Notes: generated by a model not told the origin, from the letters alone. A stretch of DNA of 64,000 nucleotides from Antitrichia curtipendula (GCA_951230915.1 OX579641.1:24406254-24470253); one strand, 5' to 3'. Shown: positions 1 through 14,399, counted from the stretch's first letter. Numbers and translations are program-made.

Positions 1-3000
1 ATAGTTTCGCACATCATCATGGACCATAGCATATTGGATGCCCGCAAAATGCTAAACTCAAATTGAGGTGAAGGTGAGTTTGAGGGCACTGCAAGTGTTG
101 ACTTCAAATAAATGACAAGGCAGGGGATGATCTAAGGTAGTTTTTTGTCTGCTTCAAGGAGAAGGACAAGGATTTTCAAGGAAAGTTGTGGTAGATTGAG
201 CTCGAGCATAACTTGGCCTGTTTAGTTGGAGAAGAGGAGAAGGAGGAAGAGATTGATGCCCTTAAAAAGGAAATTTATGCCCTAAAGAAGGATGGTTGTA
301 CCCTCAAAGAGAAAGGATGCATGGGCTTTGTTTTTAAAGTTTTTATGAAATTAAGAACTAAAAAAATTTACTTTACTTTATTTTGACTATAGCACTGGCA
401 TAGGACACACTAGTATGTAGTAAAGAAGGAAAATTTTGTATAGAAGGGTGGCGTCAGGAAAAAATTGGACACTTCAGTTTTATATATAAGATAGCTCTAC
501 TTTGAAATGCATGAATGGATTTATAAAAACTATAGAGTATTGGAAACATGTCCTTGTAGATTTTCATGTAAAAATATGGTTATCTTAAATAAAATAGTTG
601 AAGCAAATAGCTCTACATCAAACACCCTCTCAACTTAGGTGTATACCTTAATTTACAAGGAAAGGTCTTTCCAAGACAACATTTCAATGACAAAGAATTT
701 GATTACCTTTAATTTATTTTTCTACAAAATAGTCAATTACATTATTCATTTGAAAACCATAAATCAAAGACCTCATAGGTATATGAAAAATCAATGTCAC
801 AAATTTATAATGTTCAATGAAATCATGTGCATTTTGGACACCTAAGATATCATATTAAGAAGTCTAGCTCTACAAAGCCTTAACTCCTTAGTCCAGCTAG
901 AGGTAATCAAGATTTTCAATACTATAGAGAGTTATTACAAAATGCAACTTTGAATTATAATTTAATGATAAAATTTGAACAAAAGTTGTAAAATAAGATC
1001 CATAAACTCATATCTATATGGCTAGACCAATTGCTATACCAACCAATCATCTAAAACCAATAAGAAAGCAAAAATTACAAAGTTCAATTAGAAATAGATT
1101 AAAGATTGAATATTTGTAATTTTCACAAGATTTTTTCTCTTCAAGTTCAAAATTTTAAGATCTAATTATGTTGATTTTCTAAGATTTTTATTTTACTTAT
1201 TTATTCAAGTCATTTTTGAAGAGACATTTGGTGCAATGGAAAAGTTAGTTTTGAGGGTTAGACATACTAATACCCTTGAACTATAGAAAATTTATAAACA
1301 AAGTTGTAAAAATTTATACCATTCGAAGGTAAGAGCACTAAACAAGAGTCCACAAAATAATATATAAACGGATGGAAAGACAAAGATTTTATGCACTCAA
1401 GACATATTAGCACTCCTTTGTTGTTCAAATTTGAACGTTTTATTTTTTACTGGTTTAACAAACAAATAAGCATCTATGCAACAAGAAACTTTGTCACTGT
1501 AGTTTTTGTGAGAGTTTTTGGCTCTTTCTTTGAATAGCATCTTTCTTCCACTTTCAGTGTTGATATTGTTGTTATTAATGCAAAGTCTTTTTTTCTTTGG
1601 TCCAAAGTCAATTAAAGTCAACATTAATACTTGATGATATAGTGGGTTTTCCAAAAATTAGGTTTTTAATTAAAATTCTCCAAATTTTGATGAGAGATAA
1701 CCAACCAATAAAATCTAGATTTTTCAGAAACAACCAACCAAATAAACAATTGTTAAACATTTTTTCTATGACTTTTCTTGTACCCACCTCAAGTCCTTTC
1801 ATTTTGTCTCTTGCTTTGAACATTTAAGGCACAATAACAATTCAACCATGGTTTTCATTGTAGAGAATAGAAAGGCACATTTTGAAATCAACATTTAAAA
1901 ATCTAAACCAAATTATAATCTTGACTTCTAATACTATAGCTTGTTGGTGAATAACAAGTTCTTTATATTTGTGGTAAATAGATTAATATTTTTGAAAAAA
2001 ATTCACCTTTTAGAATACTCTTGAAGATCCTTCACTTTCCATTGTAGTTCTATTTTGAAAAATAATTTCTCAATAATATTAGCACCCTTGTTTAGACTTT
2101 GTTTTGCCAAAGCTAAAGTTAACCACCAAAGGACTATGTGCCGGAGCCCACTTTGGATTTTTTTTAAACTTTGGTAGGTTCTATTGACTTCATAGTTTGA
2201 AATCTGGGTGTAGATTTTTTTAAATGGATGCTGATTATCGTAATTTGCATGTGAAGTTTTGTTTTATATCAATCTGATAAATATTACAAAAATTTAAAGG
2301 TTTAGAAAAAAAATCCAATGTCAAATTGGCAACTCAAAAATACTATAAAAAAAGATTAATTAATTTTATTGGATTTTATATATTGATACCTACTTAAAAA
2401 TATTTAAACCATTTCATTTTGAATAATAAGGTGAAAGTTATGAGTAGTTTTTTTGGTGGACAATGAAAAAAATAAAATAAAATTTAAAGTTGTTTTTTGA
2501 AGTCAATATTGATAATTTACAAATAAGAACTAAATATATAAAATTTTCAAAGGATGCCATTTGTATACAAGCACTTATTTTACCATTGGAATTAGCAGTT
2601 TTCATAAAAGTTATTAGCGCTTTATTTTTTCTTCCTTTCAGTACCACCTTCCATTTAATAGTTTTTTTTAAAAGATGCATATGAAAGCATTTTTGGTTAA
2701 ATATTTTTAAATATATATTTTCAAACCATTTTTCAATTTAATTACTAAAACACACAAAGTGCAAGACACACATTTTTTTTAATAAAAATGTTGAAAGACA
2801 AAATCTCACCATTTGTAAGGGCTAGAAAAGTTACATTTTGAAGATTAGGCGCATTGAATTTGCAATTGGTAGGGATATTCATTCAATTTTTTTGTAAAGA
2901 TGTACTAGATTGAATTAATTAAGTATTCTATGGATGGATTTGTGAAAGGAAATAGAAATGAAGATTTTGGCCTTGCTTTGGGGACAAGTATTTTGAAGTA

Positions 3001-5519
3001 GTTTTGGATCTCTAAACATCAAGAATTTTAGGAACAAAGCTATTATAATGATGACTACTTAAATATATATAAAATAATTTTATAGTAAAAGGGTACAAAA
3101 TATGTATAATGACCTAGTCCTAAAAGCATTCAAAGAAACATTTTAGAATGGTGTCCATTATTAAGTTACTTTAATATTTTGTTGAATCTTTTTGGTAACT
3201 AGAAAAGAATTCTATTACATCTTTAGAAGTATTTTTTTAGGCACTCAATATTATTTTTAGTAATATTATTATTAAACAACTATTAAATGACAGTAGATAG
3301 TAGTATATAAAATTCTCACCAGAAATAAGGACTCTCTATTTCTTTTATGGCTTAAAATATGTGCTTTGAATATGAAATAAATCTTTGAAGTGGTCCCCTT
3401 TTCTTTTTGCTTCAATCATATATATCTTTAGATTAAAAATTTGAAAATAATATGAAAAATTGATCTACTTAGAGAATCTTCAAATTCAAATTCAAGACTT
3501 CTTTCTAAACTATATGTAATCAGTTAAATCAATTTATATGACACATCTAAGTAATATATAACTCTTAAGTATTGCTTCTTCAAATAATGTCTCCATATAC
3601 ATATACATATATATCTTTATGTTAAAAAGAGATTTGAAGGAATATTTATCATCCTTCAAAACACTAAAATTAGTAGTTTAATAAGATTTTATTCAACTTC
3701 AAAGTATTGTAGATATTCAAATGTGTTAATTTTCATACCACAAGAAAAAAATACATTCCAACTAGTAAGTAGAAAATATGTGTTAGTTAGTTGGATTATA
3801 GCTTGTTGATTTTAATTAATCATATGGAGTTGGAAGATGGTTTTTGATTTTGAAGTAGAATTTTTTATTAAGTGGCTAAACTTTTCAAATTGAGTTACAA
3901 ATTTTAACTAACAATAAATAAAGTGTTTGAAGTAAACATAGTGCATCAGTTGGCTAGTAAATGCTAGTTAATTGGTTTCTAAAATTCAATTTGAACAATC
4001 CCATAGTGGATATGTAAGTTGGAAATGGACATATAGAGATCATACAAAGTGGATGTAGTGAAAAAACCCCGATACAATAGACCACATTCAGGTTCCAATC
4101 TACATTAGGGGTTAATTTAGACAATGGTTTTGACTTGCAAATAGAAGTTAAATTGAGTGCATCAAATTTTAGACTTTAGTTGCAACTTTTAAACCTAAAA
4201 AAAATTACATGTAAAAAAGAGAAGACTAACTTCAAGACAAATGCAACTTCCAATATATCTTTCATTAAAGTGTTATAGATTCAGTACTTGAAAATCATGC
4301 AAGAAGCGTAAGCAAAAGTTAATGAAATATGTTGTCAATCATTCCATTGAGCAATTGGATGCTTCCAAATTGCTTCTTAATCCCTAAAGGACCAGCATGC
4401 GTTTTTTGGCAGTATAGAAGTTTTGGGTAGGTACCTGTGACTGGAGATTTTTATATTTTTGGCTGAAATTTTAATAGAAGTTGTGCGCAAGGAATATCTT
4501 TCATATGATTTAAATTTTATGACATTTGGAAATACGAGTCAAAAGTTATGGTCTAATATGTTACTTTTTTTCCCGGCTGGGCAGTTTGGGCAGATAAAAA
4601 AAACTCACTTTTTTCAAAACCAAAAATTCGAAATTAGTTTTCTAAAGTTATATATACATGAAAAGCTTTGAATCATTCCATTTTGACCAATGAGTCAAAA
4701 GTTATGAGGAGTTTTAATTTGCGGGTAGTTATAGATTCTCTACTCTAAAATAAACTTTGAAGTCCTTTATCTTACTCACTTTTCAATATTTTTTGAAAAA
4801 TTAAAATCATAGGATGTAGATTGTTTATTACAACATTTTAACCATTGGGATTGACATTTTTCAATTCCATAACCAAATTTTTAATAATTTTGTATTTTGA
4901 ATCATTCTCTACTTCTTTCTACTTACTATTTTTTTTCCTATATGTTGTACAACTCCAAATGATGTGAAAGTTTTCAAGCATGTAGAAAACTTCTCTAGGA
5001 AAATGAATCCAAAGAAGCACCACCATTTTGGACATTTTTTCATAGAAAAGTGAGCTTGTGAAGTGCAGCTGCCCTGTTTTTTGCAGAGCCAAAAGAATGA
5101 TTTCAATGAATTTGAATGCTTAATTGCTTATATCTTGCAATCCACGTGGTGGAAATTTCTGAAATTTTAACACATGTTCTCTAGTCAGCACACTACAAGA
5201 TCCTACAGTTATATGTGTCAAAAAAAATTTCAAAAATTTGGTACTTGTACTAAAAATGGCAGTTCTTGAGCATTTTCGGTGAAAACATAGTCATGGAACT
5301 TTAGGGGTTAATCCACCTATTACTCCTACCTTTCACCTTTCATCACATTCCTAGTTCATGCCTACTTTGCCCACCATCATAAGTTCTCTTACTATTCCAA
5401 TTTCATAAGTAAGCTAAGTCATTCCATGTGATCTTTCTTTCAAACCTTTATAATCTAAACCATAGTGGTACATGTTCAAGATAACACTTGCTAAGTCACA
5501 TTAGAAGTTTTAGTGAATG
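1..5519. other. AT-rich intergenic DNA without a recognisable gene
   Basis: The stretch is strongly AT-rich with many short A and T runs. The open frames in it are short, low-complexity and Lys/Asn/Phe/Ile-rich, and none looks like a known protein. A segment near 4380-5330 contains the phrase 'cctaaaggac' and 'caagatcctac'-type words that also occur, diverged, near 46.9-47.3 kb. This suggests old dispersed repeats. I see no RNA gene. Confidence 0.6.
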
Positions 5520-5856
5520 ATAAATGTATTTTTAGTCAATATTTTTTTACATCAATAGAAAATTGAAGGCAATAGAAAATATATTTTTAGTTAATGTTCT
5601 TTTACATTATCATAAAAATAAAAGACAATAATAAATGCATTTTTAGTTAATGTTCTTTTACATTATCATAAAAATAAAAGGCAATAATAAATGTATTTTT
5701 AGTTAATGTTCTTTCACATTATCATAAAAATGAAAGGCAATTATAAATGTTTTTGTTTTTTTAATGTTCTTTCACATTATCATAAAAATAAAAGGCAATA
5801 ATAAATGCATTTTTAGTTAATGTTCTTTTACATTAACATAAAAATAAAAGGCAACA
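5520..5856. repeat. Tandem repeat, about six 57-bp units
   Basis: Roughly six diverged units of about 57 bp share the words 'ttttagttaatgttctttt', 'cattatcataaaaat' and 'aaaaggcaataataaatg'. The array ends about 100 bp upstream of the presumed transcription start of the F-box gene, so it lies in that gene's proximal promoter. The first and last units are the most diverged, as is usual for unequal-crossover arrays. Confidence 0.85.
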
Positions 5857-5907
5857 AGGCATGGTGTGGCAGCATGTATAAAAGGACCCAAACCTAGAGA
5901 GACGGTA

Positions 5908-5932
5908 CTTATATATATATATATATATATGA
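5908..5932 (+). promoter_or_regulatory. Candidate TATA region of the F-box gene
   Basis: An alternating TA run follows 'ggtacttatata' and lies 300-350 bp upstream of the F-box start codon. It is about 70 bp before a good splice donor (AAG|gtgcgt at about 6002) in the presumed 5' UTR. It could serve as a TATA box, or it could be only a microsatellite. Confidence 0.4.
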
Positions 5933-6277
5933 TTGCTTCAAGTCTTTGTGTCCATCTTCAGTTTCCATCTATATGTGCGCAAGTGCAAGTGTATCACTAC
6001 AAGGTGCGTTTCTTTTTATTCTAGTGATTGGAACCAATTCCATTCCTCCATTGGGTATGATTTCTAGCTTAACAAGCAATATTCTCTTTTGTGTGACAAA
6101 ATGATGCATGGTTTTGATCATGATTGGTTGATTTTTGCTCAATTGTTTCTGGAGTGGAATGGATAGAATTTAAATATATATTTTTTCTAAATTTAACATG
6201 TCTTGTATGTAATGATTTTAGATTTTATTCTTCAAGGACTTCTTCATCACAACCACAAGTTAATTGCAAGGAATTTA

Positions 6278-7645
6278 ATGGCAGCGCATGATTCGAAACA
6301 TAAGTATTACAAAAAAGGTGAAACTTCAGAAAGACTTCAAAGTTATCCGTATGCAGCTCCAGTCACTAGGCCATGCATACTTGCACCTCCCCCTCCCGAG
6401 ATGACCCTTGGTCCTACAAAAGAAATGGATTCCAAATTGTGGGGCAATCTACAACATCATATTGATCTAGAAAGGATTTTTGCCAAGTTGCCATTTCAAG
6501 AGTTTTTCCAGCTACGCCTTGTATGCAAGGATTTCAATGCAAGGGCTTCTGGTGAGAAATTCTTGGAGGCCAATGCAAATCTTTTTAGCAAAAAGCCTTT
6601 CTTTTGTTTAGTCCATCCACTTGGCATTTGGCAAATCTTCTTGGAGTATGACCGAGTCTCTAATGAATGGCACCAATTGCCAATTCCTACGCCAAATAGA
6701 ACCAATGATGATCACCTCTTCCCTCCCAAGTGGAGTGCTAGTAGGTATTTAATCTTTGCTAAACTCAAATGGCCTGATTATTGGATTTTCACAGTTTTTG
6801 ATCTCCATACAAGAATGCAACATAAACTACCTCCATTGTACAGGGATAGTAGATCAAATTCTAGATATTGGAATTTAGAGGGCTTGGTAGTGAATCAACT
6901 TGACAATACCTTTCAATTGGTCATCGGATCAATAGAAATGCGGAAAATACAAACAATACAAACTTTTGTTTATGATTCTGTCACCACAACCTGGAATTAT
7001 AAAGTCGAGCCTTTTCCGTTAGAGCTCAATCGATTAGGGGAATCTTCATCTCCTCCACATGGTAGTGTATGTCACAATGGCAATCTATACATATCAATGC
7101 ATGACGTTCCATACATCATGTCTTATAATTTGGCTACAGGTGTGTGGAATAGTTTCCACTGTCCCTCCGAGCATTCTTCAGCTGTTTATTTGGGTTGTTG
7201 GGACGGACATCTGTACGCTATATCATCTCGATGGGACCTAAATACTGATACTAGTGAATTATATGTCCATCAACTCTTTGAAGGCACCAACAAGCGGTGG
7301 GATGAAGTTTGTTCTATACCCTTGGATTTCTTTGATAAAATGTTTGAAACCAATGCTTCAAGCCCTACTCACAATCATGGTGCGTTAAAAAGATATGTGC
7401 AGGCCTCATTTTGCGATGAGTATGTATTCATTAGTGTTTTTCTCCAAGATTACCTTATAGTTGATTCAGGGTGTAACGGATACAAAGTATGGTGTAAGGA
7501 AATCTTGGTTCCAAGAAGATTTGCTTTGCTCAACCTCGAGACAAAAAAATGGGAACATTTGGATTTCCTTATTAGCAAGCATCCTCAAAGAATAGAAATA
7601 GATGATTGGAAGAAGAGAAGGCCAAAGTTGAATGGGGTGTCTTGA
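6278..7645 (+). CDS. F-box / kelch-type protein
   Basis: A single uninterrupted frame of 455 codons starts at ATG 6278 and stops with TGA at 7643-7645. An in-frame stretch continues upstream, but it lies behind a likely 5' UTR intron (donor about 6003, acceptor TTTTAG ending 6221). After splicing, 6278 is the first ATG. Residues about 54-91 form an F-box, with LERIFAKLPF followed by LRLVCKDFNA. The remainder is a beta-propeller-like region rich in Trp and Gly, with kelch-like pieces near residues 260-330 (NGNLYISM, CWDGHLYAISS). Such proteins are substrate receptors of SCF ubiquitin ligases: the F-box binds SKP1 and the propeller binds the target. The substrate cannot be told. The frame is intact, so it is probably functional. 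The neighbouring DNA is non-coding. Confidence 0.85.
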   Translation: MAAHDSKHKYYKKGETSERLQSYPYAAPVTRPCILAPPPPEMTLGPTKEMDSKLWGNLQHHIDLERIFAKLPFQEFFQLRLVCKDFNARASGEKFLEANANLFSKKPFFCLVHPLGIWQIFLEYDRVSNEWHQLPIPTPNRTNDDHLFPPKWSASRYLIFAKLKWPDYWIFTVFDLHTRMQHKLPPLYRDSRSNSRYWNLEGLVVNQLDNTFQLVIGSIEMRKIQTIQTFVYDSVTTTWNYKVEPFPLELNRLGESSSPPHGSVCHNGNLYISMHDVPYIMSYNLATGVWNSFHCPSEHSSAVYLGCWDGHLYAISSRWDLNTDTSELYVHQLFEGTNKRWDEVCSIPLDFFDKMFETNASSPTHNHGALKRYVQASFCDEYVFISVFLQDYLIVDSGCNGYKVWCKEILVPRRFALLNLETKKWEHLDFLISKHPQRIEIDDWKKRRPKLNGVS

Positions 7646-9055
7646 TATTCCTATTAGCAAGAATTGTCGAAGAATGGAAATGAGAACACATGATTGGAAG
7701 AGAACTTGGAAGAAGAGAAGGTTGAAGTTGAACAATGTGATGGAGAATCTCAAAGTGGATGGAAGAAGAAAAGACATCAACTAATTCTAAAAGATTAGTA
7801 CATATATATTTTTAGTTGTACAATTGTTGCAAAAGTTTCCAACAACACTTCCGTTGTATATTTTTGTTTGCAAGAGACAATGGAAATGTATGCATGACAA
7901 ATCACAAGAATGCTCATCATATTCTAGGTTTTCATTGTGAACATTGAATGAAATAATTGGATGATATTTCTCTAGAATGAGAACATGACACATTTTCTAC
8001 AGGAGTTGTGACATGGATCATGACATTGCATACTTAAATATAATAGATGAAATCAATTATGCAATAGATCACTTGTACAACCAAAGCTTTTTAGAAAAAA
8101 ATTTAGTTTTGAGAATAAATTCATATTATAAAATAGGATTGAAGTTATTGTAGGAGTTATTGTAGGAGTTACTGTAGGAGTTATTGAAGTCTATTTTAAT
8201 TTTGTAACCCATGTTTTGCATGAATAGAGGTTTATTAGAAAAGACTAAATTAGGGTGTGCAAAGCAAAACAAGCAAAAAATATTTGGTCTCATAGATCGT
8301 AACTTAAAGTAGTTGTAGTGCCAATTATAAAAGCTTGACAATTTCAAACTTGAAATTGCTACCATAGTATCATTGCCTCTATGCATGTCATCAACTTTTG
8401 CATTAGCATTGTTTTTTTAATAGAGATTGTAGTCAAGTAGTTTGTATTTCTTGTACATGATTTTTTTACTCAAATTTGTAGAACATTTCACGTACTTTCA
8501 TATTATTTTCATTACACTCAACCCTTTGTGACGAATTATAATTGTACACATCTAATTGGGCAATATTCAATATAAATTGTGAAGAGTTGTTTAAGAAGTC
8601 CATTTGTCCGTCCAAAGCAATGCCAATAGAGATTATTAGATGTATCTTTAATTTTTGAAATAAATCACTTTGGCTATAGATGGTTTAGGACAAATCTCAA
8701 GGAGCTTGTAGGACTTTAGGCAATGTAATATAAGTGCACATTGTGCACAAGTGTGCAACTTTATAAACATTGACTCAATCAATGATGTAAAGTTCATATA
8801 TAATTTGGATAAAAAAAAAGATTTCTCAATTACTATTCTTTGATTGCATTCAATATCATAGTCAGGGATCACTTTTGGTACATTTTTGCCGAGTAATTAA
8901 TTAAAGTCCAAAATGCACTTGAACACTTAAAGATATAGTTTTTTAGAAATTCAACAATAAAATAAAAAAATATTAAAATTTACCACCTCAAATAATTTTA
9001 AAAGTCACTTTTGTTGTAAGTGACCAAAGATGTATAGACAATCTCTTTATACAAG
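7646..9055. other. 3' flank of F-box gene and non-coding DNA
   Basis: Just after the F-box stop, about 7646-7740 is a diverged copy of the gene's own last 80 bp ('cctattagcaag', 'gattggaag', 'gaagagaagg'). The rest is AT-rich 3' UTR and intergenic sequence. It includes a short triplicated 'gttattgtaggagtta' tract near 8150-8185. I see no further gene. Confidence 0.6.
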
Positions 9056-9530
9056 TGGGGTGATAGGGGATAAAACAACCTATGTGAAATATGTAAATTA
9101 GGAGTAGTAGAAGCTCAACTGCTCACACCTAATTAAGTCTAAAGCATGAATTGTGTTTAATATAGAACTTCAGACCTCATTTTGGCATAGTAGAATAGCA
9201 AAAAGTTGGAAAATCAATATAAATTTCATCTTCAAAAATACATTTGAAATTTTGAGCCTCCAATCAAAACTCATGGAAAAAAATTTAGAAAAAAATTGAG
9301 TGTCCATATCTTTTTTTTGGAAGCTCAAAATCACAAATGGGTTGTAGAAGATGAAATATATTTTAATTTATCAACTATATTTATCAATTATATTTAGTTC
9401 ATTTACAAAAAAATTATTCTACTATGCCAAAATGAGGTCTAAAATTCTATATTGAACACAATTCTTGTGTTTTGACAATGTGCAGTCAAGCTCTCATCTT
9501 CAAATTAACCCATACCCTTTGAGGATTCAT
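9056..9530. mobile_element. Foldback (long inverted repeat) element, copy 1
   Basis: Two arms of about 190-210 bp face each other around a short centre near 9290-9310. The clearest paired words are 'cagacctcattttggcatag' in the left arm and 'ctatgccaaaatgaggtcta' in the right arm, with 'gaattgtgtttaatatagaa' against 'ttctatattgaacacaattc'. A related foldback lies at about 56897-57496, so this is a family. There is no coding capacity. The exact ends and target duplication are not clear. Confidence 0.7.
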
Positions 9531-12500
9531 GATGGACAATAGATTTTAGTATAAGAATGACCTCCATCCATTGCTTAAAAGACATGTGTTGGCATCAAGT
9601 TGTATAGGTATTTTTCCCAGCATTTCAACTTTCTCCACAATTAATTTTCTTTGGATTTGGCAATGTGACTTGTTAACTTTCAAAATCATTTGGCTTTAAA
9701 ATTTTGAATTATTTTCTACCAAAAGTGACCTCTAGGTACTTATTTAGTGTAGATTGCAAAGATTAACCTATGCTTGTCAAATTCTTATAATAAACAATTG
9801 GCAACTTTAATTTGGCAATAAAAAATTGCTAAGTGATACATGTATTTGATAAAAATTACTACCTAAAGATTCTTTCATCCTAAACGTGGATGTACCTTGG
9901 TCTAACTCAATTATAACTTTATTTTATACATATTTTATTTTGATCTTAAATTTAGAAGATAATGCCTAGAAAATTATCTTTCTAGTTTTTAAATTTTAAA
10001 AATTTGAAGACATAAAAAAATGCAATGAGTTGTTGCAATTGGAAGCTCCATGTGTTGTGATTCAAAAAACACAACATTGTATTACAATGTATTGAATTGT
10101 CATTTACAATAACAAAATGTTATATTGTATCGTATTGAATTCTCTTTTACAATAATAGATTATAATATGATTTCAACTGCAATTTACATGATATTGTTTT
10201 TCATTAATGCCCCCATTTTTTAACCAAAATTCCAAATTATTCTAATATATACTTTAATTGATTGATTTAGTTTTATATACACAATATATATATTTTTAAA
10301 TCACAATAATATACTCTTCCTTCCAAAAATTTATATAGAATCTCATTTTATAAAAAAATATTTATTCACACATGAAAATTATCAAAATTTTATCAATCAA
10401 TTATTCAAAGGCTAAATTTAACTTGATGGTATTGATTTGACATCACTGCCAAGAATGATTTAAAAAAATCAATTAATTAAAAAAACTCACAATTTTTTTA
10501 TGTTTATTTTTATTTCTTGAAAAGATTTCAAATTAATTGGATTATTTTTATATTTAACAATTTATATATGCCTATTAGTTTTTAGTTTTAAAATTATAAA
10601 ATCATAATTCATTGAAAAAAATTCACATTGACAAATAACACAATCATAGTCTCATTGCCAGTTTAGAATAAGAATATTCATCTCCAATATTTTGTCGAGT
10701 ATGAATATCTCTCATCCATATAATAACATTTTTTTATTTTTAATCTTTCAATTACAATTGAATGTTGATTGTTGAATGAACAATTGAATGCTTGGATACG
10801 TTCCTTCAAAGTCAATTTTGAACAGATTTTTTGAAAATTTGACAAAAGGTGCATATTAAGCTAAGTACCTTTAGGAGAAGGAGAAAAAAGTTCAACTGTA
10901 TACTTGAATGAAAAATTATGCTTGCTTGAAAAAATTTGGGCATTTTAGATAGTCTAGGAATCTTTTGGTAAATCCTTCATCTATTTTTGAATTTAGCAAG
11001 TATGTAGCTGATATAATATGGTATTAAATTTTCAAAAAAAATTTAAATTTAGTTCTAAAACACACTCAAAGAGGATTCAAACTTTAATAACTATGTTAAC
11101 CAATTTTTTTTTAAATTCTCCTAGCTTCAAATGTTATAACCTTGTAGTATATACAGTGAAAGATTTTGAAAGACTTTATATATATTCAAACAAATTGACT
11201 TTATGTTTTTGTTATTTGGAATTTAAAAAAAAACAAAAACAATGCACAAAAATTGACTTGTCTAGTGTATTGCTGGATTATTTGACCTCCTATTATTGTA
11301 GGGTGATTTAGAATAAGGTAGATTTCTTATTTTCTTGTGAGATATTGCATGAATGTATCTAAAAACTAAGTTGTAGTATTCAATGGTGTAGAATTTTAAT
11401 TGTGAATATAGAAAAAATCTCACTTGAAGCATGTTGTCCTTATTTGGTAGGATTGATGAAATTTAATTTTGAGATTACACTTTAGAGTTGGAAAGGTCAT
11501 AAATACCAAGTTGTAATGGCTAGATTTGTGGATTGTAAAATATGGTATAGATTGAATTCTAACAAGACAAGTCCTATTTAGCATCTTTATCCTTTGAACC
11601 CACACAAGTTAGTTGTTAAGGCAACGAACTCTAAATAATTCTTTATATAATTGTTAGCTTTTATCTATCTCATTTTGCTTTATTGGACCTAACCTACAAG
11701 GGAAGAGATGTTGCAAGGACAACTTTACACACACAAAGAATGTGAGGGAATTTGACTAGATTGGTAGTATTCATCTATGAGTTGCAATATCACTTTTGAC
11801 CCTTCTTTGTATCTAGGAGGTGCAAAAGATGCACTAAAACCTTAATTTAGTGAAAAAATAAGTTAATGTGATTAAATTTAATTCTACCATGCTTTGTTAT
11901 AATTCCCCCACAATAACAAGTTGTATCAAAACCAAAATCCAATTGAGAATAATAATTGGAAGACTGGTCAAATGAAAGGTGACATTTCAATGACTTAAAG
12001 GATAGTCCTAATGCCAAAAGGCTTTCAAAAAAGATGAAATTTAGGTTAAATTATTGATCCATCATTATTTATATTGAACTTATTATCTTATTTAATTATA
12101 ATAAAATCATGATGATGTACTAGAAACTAAATCACCTTTGTTGACGACCACCACCTAATGGTATTATAAAGTGTACCATACAAACAAAAGCATACAAAGA
12201 AATGATTAAATGATTAAAGATGAATTTTTTTTTTAATATTGAAATTTATCAATTTTTAACAAAACTCCCTCATTAATCTCAAAACAACCAAACAAAAAGA
12301 AAACACCCAATTAATTATAATATAGATGGACTAATTTCATTACTGTTTTATTTCATTTAGACTGCCAACAATATTATTCAGGGTTTTTTAATGTTTTTAT
12401 TTCAATTACTTCCTAAAGGTCATGACAATGTTTTACTAAAAAATGCTCCAAAATTACTATTTTTAGTGCAAAAAGCTATGAGGAAAAAAAATATTCTTTT

Positions 12501-14389
12501 GCACATTCAAATATAAGGTCATACATTAGATTTGCATGAAAATGTGTAAAAAATTTTCAAAAACTTCAATCAAATAGATTGTAAGATATTAGTGTACAAA
12601 ATAAGAGGGAATTTTTTTATAAAACCTATATTTTTAGACTTTGAACTTAACCTTAAAAAATTTTACTACAAAGTTATGAGGTTTAAATCTTTATGGTGGA
12701 GATTTGAATTGAAAATCGATTATTTCCTCTTTCCATAATAATCTTCTCGTTGGCCTTAGTTTTTTGTCCCCAAATGATCTTCCTATTGCATATTGTGACG
12801 TTGGAATAGGTCAAATTTGGCTTTCGATTGCTTTTGGAGACTAGCAAAACAATTGTAAGTAGTAGTTTTTTCTCCTTCTATCCATGCAATAATCAATCGA
12901 AAGACAAATGAAATGATTGGAGGGATCAATCAATATTGTTCATTCTTATTATCTATAGCATTTTCTTTGAGTATTTTCCAATTGACGGAGATGAAGTTTT
13001 GGGAGGCAAAATAGATGTCAAAACATAGTCTTGGACATGTACTAAAATGAAAATCTCAAACTCAACAATTGAATGTCCATTGGTGCTCTTTGAAAATGCC
13101 CCAAAAATTCCAATTTAGAGTGCTTCAAAACTATATTTTGAAAAAGGGCTTTGAAGCTCAAAGTTCCTTGGACGCTAAGAGTGCACCGAATTCTACATAT
13201 AATGCAAAATAGGTCCTTAAAATGTTATTTTAGCCTTTATCCGGAACATTTTGTCCAATAGAAAGATCATTTTAGAAAAAAGGTAGTACTTTTTATTTAT
13301 TTTTAAATCAATCCTTCATTTTTTTATTATAAAATTAAATCATTTCCAGTTCTAATCTACATCATATGGACATTTTTGTTCCAAAAAATTGTAGAAATTG
13401 AGTTTACAAATAATTTCTGTATGTTTTTTTATTTTTCAAAAAGATGATTTCATTATTCAAAAGAAAACTCTTCATGACTTTCACATCACTAATCCAGATG
13501 GAATGAATCAAATATTTCCATTTATAGAGAGAGAGACACACACATATACATATATTTCTATTTATAATTTTATTTTTGAGATTTTTGTACTTCCTTTTGT
13601 TGTGTGGACTTGAGCATTTTGTAATTAAGAGAGCATGATTTTTTTCTTTTAGCCAGCAAATGAAATTCTATTATTTCATACGAATCTTTTCTGAAATTTC
13701 AATAAATTTAATTCTCAGACTGTGAACCCTTAGGCACATGTACAAAAATTCATTATACAAATATTAGAATAACACCAAATCAACATTGCAATAACATCAT
13801 TTTAGTTTACATAATATACTATATAATTCTAGAATTGAAACAATATTAAAGTGAAAGCGAGATGAGATTTCTCTCAATGCTAAAATTCCTCAAATAAATA
13901 AAAATTGAAATAATGTAATTATATTGATTACTGGTCCAATGTTAACCTCTAAATGCCCAAGGTCTTTTTTGAGCTTTTAGGAATTTGCTCTAAATTGAAC
14001 AAAAAGCCAACATTTTGATAAGTTGTTTCAATTTTTTTGAATTCTAACCATACAAATTCAAACTAGACATGTTAGAGATTACATAAGAAAAGAAAATACA
14101 ACAATATCATGTATGGATTGAAAGATTATATTGTTTGATCATGTGGGTGTTAAAACATTGACAAAATGTACCTATCAAGAATAACAATTAATTGAAAGAA
14201 CATTGAAATTATTCGTTTAACATTGAAATTATTTATGATTAGTGTATATAGTCTTTGGTAATTAATGAATAATGTTTGACATTGTTTTGGAAGAACTAGT
14301 AGTTGAAATTGCTCGAAGTTTACTTATGGATTATTGTAAATTGGGGCAACAATGCCATATTGTTATAATTAGTTTTTTTCAACAATGAA
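9531..14389. other. AT-rich non-coding DNA
   Basis: There is no convincing ORF, RNA gene or repeat array. Segments near 12.4-12.6 kb resemble, in diverged form, segments near 47.4 kb (phrases such as 'aaaaattttcaaaaacttcaa'), suggesting old interspersed repeats. Confidence 0.55.
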
Positions 14390-14399
14390 CATAGAAATG
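14390..14399. repeat. Left target-site duplication of the MULE
   Basis: CATAGAAATG precedes the left inverted terminus and recurs directly after the right terminus at 45824-45833. The shared word is 12 bp (CATAGAAATGCA). The last CA is shared with the terminus, so the duplication is 10 bp under the alignment used here. Mutator-like elements usually make 8-11 bp duplications. Confidence 0.8.
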
